Positions 1 to 4,997 of a DNA stretch of 7,638 nt are shown piece after piece. This stretch comes from Alphaproteobacteria bacterium. GTDB lineage: Bacteria; Pseudomonadota; Alphaproteobacteria; Rhizobiales; Devosiaceae. Each line of letters begins with the position of its first letter. Within the stretch, counting starts at the first letter, position 1. Below the pieces are notes generated by a model. That model did not search any database, had not been told where the DNA came from, and saw only the letters and a list, made by a program, of their open reading frames with translations. Where the stretch lies: positions 1 through 7,638 of the forward strand of contig JAJRRJ010000141.1 of assembly GCA_024279575.1 (NCBI GenBank). The letters are read 5' to 3'. Both the position numbers and the translations under genes were made by a program.

Positions 1-39
1 ATGGAGAATAACACGTTTTGGTCAGGTCTAGGGGGCGGC

Positions 40-64
40 AATTGTTAAATAAATGCTAACAATT
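40..64. promoter_or_regulatory. Inverted repeat, possible operator
   Basis: Two perfect 8-bp arms, AATTGTTA (40-47) and TAACAATT (57-64), flank a 9-bp spacer. A dyad of this size upstream of a gene is typical of a dimeric repressor or activator site. It lies about 85 bp before the start of the Gly/Ala-rich gene at 150. No T-run follows, so it is not a terminator. The regulator is unknown, and chance remains possible in AT-rich DNA. Confidence 0.35.
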
Positions 65-118
65 CCCTTATTTCGCCGAAATTGGCAGGGTAAAGATAGG
101 GATGAAGGGGATTTGAGG

Positions 119-141
119 TAAAATCTCCAAAAAAACAGGGA
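119..141 (+). promoter_or_regulatory. Possible -10 box and Shine-Dalgarno before the 150 gene
   Basis: TAAAAT at 119-124 resembles a -10 element but has no convincing -35 partner 16-18 bp upstream. The purine-rich AGGGAC at 136-141 lies 8 nt before the ATG at 150 and is a reasonable ribosome binding site. The SD is more credible than the -10. Confidence 0.35.
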
Positions 142-149
142 CTTATATT

Positions 150-494
150 ATGGAAGCACTTCTTCCCATTATTATGCAACTTGTTGGTGGTGGCGCTGGC
201 GGTGCCGCGGTATCAAAACTGATGTCTGGCGGTAACATGAGTGCGGTATTAGGTATGGTTACCGGTGCTGTTGGCGGCGTTGGTGGAACTTTTCTTGCTG
301 GAATGATTCCCGGACTTTCAGGAATGCTGGGCAAAGCTACAGATATGGCGGGGGCTGCTTCTGATGCGGCTGGTGCAACGGCTGCCAGTGGCCTGGATTT
401 TGGTGCCCTTGCGGGCCAGGGTGCAACTGGCCTTGTAGGGGGTGGTATTTTGACCGGCGTAGTTAGCTTGATCAAAGGCGTCATGAACAAGTAA
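150..494 (+). CDS. Gly/Ala-rich small hypothetical protein, probably membrane-associated
   Basis: This 114-aa protein is dominated by Gly, Ala and small hydrophobic residues with repeated GxxxG-like spacing. It starts with a hydrophobic segment (residues 3-20), has two more Gly-rich hydrophobic stretches (about 32-60 and 93-110), and ends in a basic tail (KGVMNK). Residues 61-90 are Ala/Asp/Ser-rich and less hydrophobic. Such GxxxG-rich segments are known to pack membrane helices together. From memory it resembles a conserved alphaproteobacterial family with a similar start (LLPII..L) and end (GGGxLxxxxxLIKxxM) and no assigned role. The gene is supported by an SD at 136-141 and a strong terminator 20 bp after the stop, so it is probably monocistronic. 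A longer Pro/Ala-rich frame on the opposite strand is its shadow. Function is unknown. Confidence 0.75.
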   Translation: MEALLPIIMQLVGGGAGGAAVSKLMSGGNMSAVLGMVTGAVGGVGGTFLAGMIPGLSGMLGKATDMAGAASDAAGATAASGLDFGALAGQGATGLVGGGILTGVVSLIKGVMNK

Positions 495-513
495 ATAGAA
501 TAGATATTTTTGT

Positions 514-551
514 TGCTCCGGGGACACCCCCGGGGTATTTTTGTTTTTGTT
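514..551 (+). terminator. Rho-independent terminator after the Gly/Ala-rich gene
   Basis: Positions 514-523 pair with 528-537 around a 4-nt loop. The core is CCGGGG/CCCCGG, extended to about 10 bp with two G-U pairs. A T-rich tract follows from 538 (ATTTTTGTTTTTG). It lies 20 bp after the stop at 494 and just before the transporter gene, separating the two transcription units. Confidence 0.88.
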
Positions 552-590
552 CCTATGTTCGTGCGCTGTTTTTTGGTGTAGCGATTTTTT

Positions 591-1484
591 ATGAACAATT
601 TATCTTCAAACCCGTTGGATATTGGCAAGGGCATTGGGTTTACCATTGCCTCTGTTTTGCTGTTTGGTGTGCAGGATTTAACGGCCAAAATTCTGGTGCA
701 GGATTATCCCGTGGCTCAAGTGGTCATGATGCGTTATTGGGCGTTTGGTTTGTTCGCGATGTTTTTGGCAGCGCGCCATTACGGACCAACGCTTAGGGGC
801 GTACGGCAGGGGGTGAACAGCAATATAAGATGGTTACAGGTTTTTCGCGCTGTTGTTCTGCTGGTGGATATTTTGCTGTTTGCGGCGGGGCTGCGTACAT
901 TGCCGCTGGGAGAAGCGGCAGCGATTACGCTGACTTTTCCACTTTTTGTCACATTGTTTGCCATTCCGCTACTGGGTGAGAGAGTGGGGCTGTTTCGCTG
1001 GTTTTCCGTGGTGATCGGATTTCTTGGTGTGTTGATAGTGTTGCGCCCCGGTTTTGCAGCTCTTGATGTTGGGGCCATCTATATTCTTGCAGCCACCATG
1101 TTGTTTGCGCTTTATGTGGTGCTGACCCGGATGGTGGCGCAGAAAGACAGCACCGCGACCAACATGCTTTATGTGGGAGGGATTGGCATGGTGTGCTCCA
1201 GTTTGGTGGGAATATTTGTCTGGCAGGCACCGACTTTGCAGGCGTGGGGCATTGCTCTTTTACTGATGGGGGCAACAACGGGGGCGAACTATTTCGTCAT
1301 GCGTGCAATGGCTTGTGCGCCGGCCTCTGTTGTGCAGCCGTTTAATTATCTCTTGCTGCCATGGGCGATGGTATTGAGCTTTGTTATATTTGGTCAGATA
1401 ATGGACTTTGTTGCACTGGTCGGGGCTGTGATTATTGTATTTTCAGGGCTGATGGTGTGGTTTCGGGAGCGTTCAATAGCCTGA
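591..1484 (+). CDS. EamA/DMT-family inner-membrane transporter
   Basis: The 297-aa product has about ten hydrophobic helices arranged as two EamA-like halves (roughly residues 14-152 and 160-290), the usual size and layout of drug/metabolite transporter superfamily members. Family features include an Arg after helix 2 (MMRYW, about 46-50), the segment GLRTLPLGEAAAITLTFPLF (about 100-119) preceding a conserved GER, and a VLIVLRPG loop closing the first half. DMT proteins move small metabolites, amino acids or nucleoside-like compounds across the inner membrane; the substrate cannot be read from this sequence. An in-frame TAG at 579-581 makes ATG 591 the first possible start, but no good SD precedes it and no clear promoter is seen in the 40 bp after the preceding terminator. 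Translation may be weak or begin at a later codon. Confidence 0.9.
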   Translation: MNNLSSNPLDIGKGIGFTIASVLLFGVQDLTAKILVQDYPVAQVVMMRYWAFGLFAMFLAARHYGPTLRGVRQGVNSNIRWLQVFRAVVLLVDILLFAAGLRTLPLGEAAAITLTFPLFVTLFAIPLLGERVGLFRWFSVVIGFLGVLIVLRPGFAALDVGAIYILAATMLFALYVVLTRMVAQKDSTATNMLYVGGIGMVCSSLVGIFVWQAPTLQAWGIALLLMGATTGANYFVMRAMACAPASVVQPFNYLLLPWAMVLSFVIFGQIMDFVALVGAVIIVFSGLMVWFRERSIA

Positions 1485-1521
1485 ATTCTACCCCCTGGAC
1501 CTGCGATTGTTATTCGTTAGC

Positions 1522-1590
1522 TTGGGACACACGGATGCATGGCAAGTCCCTGTGTTTTGGTACTTTGCCGTGTGTCCCAATTGTTTTATT
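1522..1590 (+). terminator. Long inverted repeat, likely terminator of the EamA gene
   Basis: TTGGGACACACGG (1522-1534) and its perfect complement (1568-1580) form a 13-bp stem with a 33-nt loop. TTGTTTTATT follows at 1581. It begins 38 bp after the transporter stop and ends at the 3' end of the convergent secreted-protein gene. An alternative pairing of GGCAA (1541-1545) with TTGCC (1565-1569) competes with it. In the minus direction no T-run follows, so it looks like a plus-strand terminator. The long loop is unusual and an intergenic repeat is the alternative. Confidence 0.6.
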
Positions 1591-1807
1591 CAGCAACACG
1601 GCACGATACGGTGCCATAGATGTCTGTGCCATTGGGCAGGCGAATTTTAAATCGCGTGTTGCCGCTATTGCCACTGTAGGCACAAAATTCTGCCAATTCC
1701 TGCTCACTTAGCAGGTGGTTGATGCTGTCTTTGATTTCCTGTGCATTTGCTGCAAAGGGCAACAGGCTTAAACAGGTTGCGATTGATATTGCGATTGATT
1801 TTTTCAT
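1586..1807 (-). CDS. Small secreted hypothetical protein with two cysteines
   Basis: The 73-aa product begins MKKSIAISIATCLSLLPFAANAQ, with a basic start, a hydrophobic core and an ANA|Q cleavage site after residue 22, so a Sec signal peptide is well supported. The mature part is about 51 residues with Cys42 and Cys69, which could form a disulfide in the periplasm. Cys12 is inside the signal and lacks a lipobox. I chose ATG 1807 because GGGA lies just upstream and the signal peptide begins there; the longer frame to 1921 would bury the signal and overlap the next gene. It lies 94 bp downstream of the two-helix protein gene on the same strand, with its own possible control site at 1879-1896. 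I do not recognise the family, and function is unknown. Confidence 0.65.
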   Translation of the reverse strand: MKKSIAISIATCLSLLPFAANAQEIKDSINHLLSEQELAEFCAYSGNSGNTRFKIRLPNGTDIYGTVSCRVAE

Positions 1808-1878
1808 GGTTTTCCCGCTTTTAAAAATGTTTGAGGAAGCGAACCTAACAAATCCAAGCTGAGCCATCGGTGAGGGCG

Positions 1879-1896
1879 TTGTCAGCGAATTGTCAG
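1879..1896 (+). promoter_or_regulatory. Pho-box-like direct repeat
   Basis: Two TTGTCAG heptamers (1879-1885 and 1890-1896) are separated by CGAA, an 11-bp period. The known PhoB box has two 7-bp repeats with a TGTCA core and a 4-bp linker, so TGTCA-N6-TGTCA is matched exactly here. It sits 72-89 bp upstream of the secreted-protein start, in the reverse orientation relative to that gene. PhoB or another OmpR-family regulator is an inference. Confidence 0.4.
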
Positions 1897-1901
1897 GTTT
1901 T

Positions 1902-2111
1902 TTAGCGGCGGACCAGCGCAATCAGAAACAGGCCGGCCCCCAGACCAAGCAGCAATACTCCAAGTGGTGTCAGCAAATAGAATGCCAGAATAAAAATTGT
2001 CGGTGCGCCACCTGACAATACCAGACTGGTCAGCCAAATAGGGATAATGCCAATGGCGCTTAAAATAGCGCCGATAACAAGCGTGGCGCGCGCCCAACGG
2101 GATAATCTCAC
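1902..2111 (-). CDS. Small two-helix membrane protein
   Basis: The predicted 69-aa product has a short basic N-terminus (MRLSRWAR), one hydrophobic segment at about 9-31, a polar/Gly turn (SGGAPT), a second long hydrophobic segment at about 38-66, and a terminal RR. This fits a small inner-membrane protein with two transmembrane helices; no enzyme motif is visible. The frame opens at GTG 2111, and an in-frame stop at 2130-2132 excludes an earlier start. No SD lies near that GTG. Instead a strong AAAAGGAG sits at 2148-2155, about 36 nt upstream, with a three-copy 14-bp repeat in between (see findings). The coding frame looks genuine but its translation start may be disturbed. Family unknown. 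Confidence 0.55.
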   Translation of the reverse strand: MRLSRWARATLVIGAILSAIGIIPIWLTSLVLSGGAPTIFILAFYLLTPLGVLLLGLGAGLFLIALVRR

Positions 2112-2140
2112 AGTGCTAATCTCATGGCGCTAATCTCAGG
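2103..2140. repeat. 14-bp tandem repeat over a start codon
   Basis: TAATCTCA occurs three times at exactly 14-bp spacing (2103-2110, 2117-2124, 2131-2138). The second and third copies match over most of the 14-bp unit (GTGCTAATCTCATG and GCGCTAATCTCAGG). On the minus strand each copy reads nTGAGATTA with n = C, A or G, so each presents a CTG, ATG or GTG before the same codons. The unit is not a multiple of three, so copy number changes the reading frame. Confidence 0.8.
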
Positions 2141-2225
2141 ACAAAAACTCCTTTTGCTTGGTTTGAGTTAAACACAGGATGAACGCTCGCGCCAGCGCTG
2201 GTTCAGTTGTTGCCGCTTAGGTTGG

Positions 2226-2238
2226 GATTAACTTAATC
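2226..2238. promoter_or_regulatory. 13-bp palindrome, possible operator
   Basis: GATTAA-C-TTAATC is a perfect palindrome with a one-base centre. It lies 17 bp before the possible small plus-strand gene at 2256 and about 115 bp upstream of the divergent membrane-protein start, a position suited to a regulator. No binding protein can be named. Confidence 0.25.
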
Positions 2239-2255
2239 AGGCAAGGTATTGAACA

Positions 2256-2464
2256 ATGTCCAACATTAACGCCGCTCTTTCATTTCATCTCACCCGATTA
2301 CTTTTCCAAAAAATGCGCCAGTGCGGACTAATCTTTTAGCGGCACTTGATAATATTATGGCGCGCCGGAAAGCAACAATCCAGTTGTTTGCCGCAAATTG
2401 CCCCGAGCATCTATATTGTATTGATGAGGATAAATTGGCAGCGGCGCGCCTGCTCAACGATTGA
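2256..2464 (+). pseudogene. Possible small gene split by a frameshift at an A6 tract
   Basis: ATG 2256 has AAGG 9 nt upstream and opens a 27-codon frame (begins MSNINAALSFHLTRLLFQK) ending at TAG 2337-2339. The frame one base back is open from 2270 to TGA 2462-2464 and encodes a protein-like stretch including ALDNIMARRKATIQLF and CPEHLYCIDEDKL. The two frames meet at AAAAAA (2308-2313). A one-base backward shift there would join them into a 69-aa product with no stop. Alternatives are a sequencing indel, a decayed gene, a separate 47- or 35-aa ORF from GTG 2321 or ATG 2357, or chance. I do not recognise the sequence and it has no neighbour on the same strand. Confidence 0.3.
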
Positions 2465-2492
2465 GTGGGGTGTTTTGAGAGTGAGCTTATCT

Positions 2493-2511
2493 GGCTAAGT
2501 CGGGCTTAGCC
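2493..2511. other. Hairpin downstream of the dodecin gene
   Basis: GGCTAAG (2493-2499) and CTTAGCC (2505-2511) form a perfect 7-bp stem with a 5-nt loop, 26 bp past the dodecin stop on the minus strand. Neither strand has a clear T-run after it, so it is a weak terminator candidate or an mRNA 3' end stabiliser. Confidence 0.4.
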
Positions 2512-2551
2512 GCCAAAAGTTTAGTCGCCAAGAGCTTCAGTCGCCAAGAAT
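2506..2551. repeat. Three-copy repeat covering the end of the dodecin gene
   Basis: Near-identical units TTAGCCGCCAAAAG (2506-2519), TTAGTCGCCAAGAG (2521-2534) and TCAGTCGCCAAGAA (2537-2550) are arranged at 15-16 bp spacing. The last copy contains the dodecin stop codon and its final codons (Leu-Gly-Asp). The others look like duplications of that gene end. Confidence 0.7.
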
Positions 2552-2740
2552 GAAAGTGATTTTGAGCACTACCCGATATTCCACCACTTCGCCTTTGTTG
2601 ACGATAACACTTTGGTCCTGCACCCAGGCGCTTTTGATATTGCGCAGGGTTTTGCTGGCCTTGCGAACCCCCTTGCGGGTGGCGTGGTCAAAGCTCTTTT
2701 TGGATGAAGAAATAATTTCTGTAATGCGTGCCGTTGCCAT
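2537..2740 (-). CDS. Dodecin-family protein
   Basis: The 67-aa product (MATARITEIISSSKKSF..., ending VVLKITFILGD) matches the dodecin family over its full length: a short strand, a helix with the KASKTLRN segment at residues 27-34, and two strands. Dodecins are cytosolic dodecamers that store flavin (FMN, riboflavin) or related ligands. The start at ATG 2740 is favoured over the in-frame ATG at 2761 because AAGGA lies at ideal distance and family members begin here. In flavin-binding dodecins a Trp follows the RN-L-R segment and a Gln lies in the YQV strand; here the first position is Ser37, with Trp39 two residues on, and the second is Arg56. Flavin binding is therefore uncertain. The gene is monocistronic with its own promoter at 2776-2804. 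Confidence 0.9.
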   Translation of the reverse strand: MATARITEIISSSKKSFDHATRKGVRKASKTLRNIKSAWVQDQSVIVNKGEVVEYRVVLKITFILGD

Positions 2741-2775
2741 GATGGTTTCCTTGATTTTCAATAAAATTACCTTTT

Positions 2776-2804
2776 AGCATAGTGGGCAAATGGAGGCGGG
2801 TCAA
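2776..2804 (-). promoter_or_regulatory. Sigma70-type promoter of the dodecin gene
   Basis: On the minus strand TTGACC (2804-2799) and TATGCT (2781-2776) are separated by exactly 17 bp, close to the sigma70 consensus. Transcription would start near 2769, giving a leader of about 29 nt before ATG 2740. Confidence 0.72.
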
Positions 2805-3093
2805 AGTACGAAGGTATTAAAGGTAAACGTAAGTACTTCATTAGTATGCATTTTAGCGAGTTAAGAGACTGCAGATAATGCCACATGATTTTGAATAAGG
2901 CGTTTCAATGTTGAGCCGGTTTGATTGTTCTGTTAAAAGGGAATTTGCTTTTGAAAGAAAATCAGGCTGTCAGACTTGTTAACAGGCACCGAATTTAGTG
3001 CTTTTTCTGTTTTTTGATATTCTTTGACTGTAAAGCTGAAAAATAAAAATGGACCGTGCAATTTCGGTTCAAAAATATCAGAGGGAGAACTTT
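2805..3093. other. AT-rich leader region upstream of the ABC importer operon
   Basis: No credible gene lies here. I see no TPP or FMN riboswitch core and no promoter I would defend; TATTCT at 3018-3023 is a possible -10 without a good -35. Two TGTTAA elements (2931-2936 and 2977-2982, the latter inside the palindrome TGTTAACA) lie 46 bp apart and could be operator half-sites. The SD AGGGAG (3082-3087) serves the start at 3094. Confidence 0.4.
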
Positions 3094-4101
3094 ATGTTAA
3101 AGACATTGACGATAGCTGCCGCCGCGGCTGTCATTTTGACTGGTGGCGCAACGGCTCAAACTGAGGTGCCGTTTGCACTGGATTGGAAATTTGAAGGTCC
3201 AAGTGCCGCCTATTTTGCTGCTGTAGACAATGGCTATTTTGCTGATGAAGGATTATCGGTGGAAATTTCGGCTGGCAGTGGCTCGCTCGATGCCATTCCA
3301 AAAGTGGCAACCGGTGCTTTTCCCTTTGGCTTTGCTGATATTAATAGCCTGATAAAGTTTCTCGATACCAATCCCGGAGCGCCGGTTATTGCTGTGATGA
3401 TGGTTTATGATAAGCCACCGTTTGCCGTAATCGGGCGTGAATCACAGGGAGTTAGCACTCCTAAAGACCTTGAGGGGAAAATTCTTGGTGCGCCTCCCCC
3501 CGATGGGGCATGGGCCCAATTCCCGGCCTTTGCAAATGCTGCCGGGGGGGATGTTTCTAAAATTACCGTTGAACCGGTTGGTTTTCCAACTCGTGAACCG
3601 ATGCTGGCCGAAGGTAAAGTTGATGCGATTACCGGATTTTCTTTTTCCAGTTATCTGAACCTGGTTCGCCTGGGTATTGATGAGGACGATATTAAAGTAT
3701 TGCTGATGGCTGATTACGGGCTGGAGCTATATGGCAATGCCATCATTGTGAACACGGATTATGCAGCAGCAAACCCTGACACCGTAACTGGATTTATCCG
3801 CGCGGTTGCCAATGGCTGGAATGCGGTTATTGCTGATCCTGCTGCCGGTGCGGCCATGGTGCAAAAACGCAACCCTGCGGCTGATGTGGCACTTGAACAA
3901 CGTCGGCTTCAGCTTGCTATTGATGCCAATGTGGTGACCGATTACACCAGAGCCAACGGCATGGGTGGCATTGATGCGGACCGGATGGCCAAGGCGCTGG
4001 AACAGCTGGCAGAGAACTATTCGTTTGAAAACGATGTAGATGCCGCGCTGTATTTTGACAGTGCTTATTTGCCAACAGATGGCAGTTTGATGCTGAAATA
4101 A
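3094..4101 (+). CDS. ABC transporter substrate-binding protein, NMT1/THI5 (NitT/TauT) type
   Basis: The 335-aa precursor has a Sec signal peptide (MLKTLTIAAAAAVILTGGATAQ, cleavage after Ala21) and no lipobox, so it should be a soluble periplasmic protein. The mature part opens with FALDWKFEGPSAAYFAAVD, then GYFADEGLSVEI, the pattern of periplasmic proteins that bind nitrate/taurine-type, thiamine-precursor or riboflavin ligands. The downstream segment GFPTREPMLAEGKVDAI is also typical of the fold. ATG 3094 was chosen because AGGGAG lies 6 nt upstream and the signal begins there; the in-frame ATG at 3049 adds 15 residues before the signal and has no SD. It is first in an operon with the ATPase and permease. 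Acidic and aromatic residues near the start (Asp30, Trp31) may line the ligand site. The substrate is undetermined. Confidence 0.9.
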   Translation: MLKTLTIAAAAAVILTGGATAQTEVPFALDWKFEGPSAAYFAAVDNGYFADEGLSVEISAGSGSLDAIPKVATGAFPFGFADINSLIKFLDTNPGAPVIAVMMVYDKPPFAVIGRESQGVSTPKDLEGKILGAPPPDGAWAQFPAFANAAGGDVSKITVEPVGFPTREPMLAEGKVDAITGFSFSSYLNLVRLGIDEDDIKVLLMADYGLELYGNAIIVNTDYAAANPDTVTGFIRAVANGWNAVIADPAAGAAMVQKRNPAADVALEQRRLQLAIDANVVTDYTRANGMGGIDADRMAKALEQLAENYSFENDVDAALYFDSAYLPTDGSLMLK

Positions 4102-4129
4102 CTTTTGTTATTTAGTGAAGACATTCTAC

Positions 4130-4164
4130 GGGAAGGCGGCATGCACTGCCTTCCCCATTTTATT
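4130..4164 (+). terminator. Intra-operon hairpin, probable partial terminator
   Basis: GGGAAGGCGG (4130-4139) pairs with CTGCCTTCCC (4146-4155) through a 10-bp stem with one G-U and a 6-nt loop, followed by CATTTTATT. It lies between the binding-protein stop and the ATPase start. Such hairpins in ABC operons commonly protect the upstream message and reduce read-through, giving more binding protein than membrane components. A full stop is unlikely because the ATPase has no separate promoter that I can see. Confidence 0.7.
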
Positions 4165-4193
4165 GGATTGAAGTAACCCGGGGGGGATGATCA

Positions 4194-4997
4194 ATGGCGT
4201 TGGAAAATCAGATCGAGATAAAAGGGGTGACCCATGCCTATCAGACTGATGAGGGGCCATTGCCGGTTCTTGAGGATCTGAATATTTCGGTTCCGCTAAA
4301 TTCCTTTGTTGCCGTGGTGGGGCCTTCTGGTTGTGGGAAATCAACTCTAACCCGTTTGATTGCCGGTCTCATGATGCCCGATGAGGGGGAGGTTCGCCTG
4401 CATGGGGAAATTATTAAATCACCAAAATCAACGGTCGGTATGGCGTTTCAAAACCCCGTATTGCTGGAATGGCGCTCAATATTAAAAAATGTTTTGCTGC
4501 CCCTTGAAATTGTCCCCAATAAACTGACTTCAAAAGAGCGGATAGAGCGGGCCATGTCTTTATTGTCGCTGGTTGGTCTGGAGGGGGTTGAGGATAAACG
4601 CCCTTCTGAATTATCTGGTGGTATGCGCCAGCGGGCCTCTCTTTGTCGGGCGCTGGTTCACCGGCCCGAAGTTCTTATTCTGGATGAGCCTTTTGGGGCG
4701 CTGGATGCTTTTACCCGTGAAGATTTATGGCAGATTATGCACGCTTTGCGAAAAGAGGAGGCTTTTACCACCCTGATGATCACCCATGATTTGCGTGAAT
4801 CAGTTTTCCTTGCCGATCAGGGTGTTGTGTTATCGGGGCGGCCCGCTACTGCGCAGTATACTCTTGATGTTGATCTGGGGCATGAACGCACGCTTGAAGA
4901 TCTGTACACCGATCAATCGGTAACAATGCTTGCAAAATTACGTCGTGAAATTCAGATCGCCCAGGGGCGGTCGGAGAAAACTGAGGAGCGCAGCTGA
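4194..4997 (+). CDS. ABC transporter ATP-binding protein (NitT/TauT type)
   Basis: This 267-aa cytoplasmic ATPase has a complete set of motifs: Walker A GPSGCGKST (43-51), Q-loop Gln86, signature LSGGMRQR (140-147), Walker B VLILDEP (160-166) with catalytic Glu165, D-loop GALD (168-171) and switch His198 in ITHD. The order and the FQNPVLLEWRSILKNV segment after the Q-loop fit the SsuB/TauB/NrtD-like group that pairs with NMT1-type binding proteins. It would dimerise and power import through the permease. The start at ATG 4194 is preceded by a run of seven G (4180-4186), which serves as the only SD-like element, 7 nt away. Its stop overlaps the permease start by one base (TGATG), so the two are probably translationally coupled. 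Confidence 0.95.
   Translation: MALENQIEIKGVTHAYQTDEGPLPVLEDLNISVPLNSFVAVVGPSGCGKSTLTRLIAGLMMPDEGEVRLHGEIIKSPKSTVGMAFQNPVLLEWRSILKNVLLPLEIVPNKLTSKERIERAMSLLSLVGLEGVEDKRPSELSGGMRQRASLCRALVHRPEVLILDEPFGALDAFTREDLWQIMHALRKEEAFTTLMITHDLRESVFLADQGVVLSGRPATAQYTLDVDLGHERTLEDLYTDQSVTMLAKLRREIQIAQGRSEKTEERS

Noticed and set aside
1..48. Short ORF starting at the first base (15 codons)
   Set aside because: It is too short, its upstream context is missing, and it has no recognisable sequence.
143..688. 181-aa Pro/Ala-rich frame on the minus strand
   Set aside because: It is antisense to the Gly/Ala-rich gene, crosses a strong terminator and the transporter start, and its Pro/Ala bias follows from the Gly/Ala codons of the other strand.
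1808..1921. N-terminal extension of the small secreted protein
   Set aside because: It would place the signal peptide internally and overlap the membrane-protein gene; ATG 1807 has its own SD.
3049..3093. Earlier ATG for the substrate-binding protein
   Set aside because: It adds 15 polar residues before a clear signal peptide and lacks an SD, whereas ATG 3094 has AGGGAG at good distance.
2805..3093. Thiamine (TPP) or FMN riboswitch upstream of the NMT1-type operon
   Set aside because: Neither the CTGAGA...CTGATCTGG-like TPP core nor the FMN element core is present.
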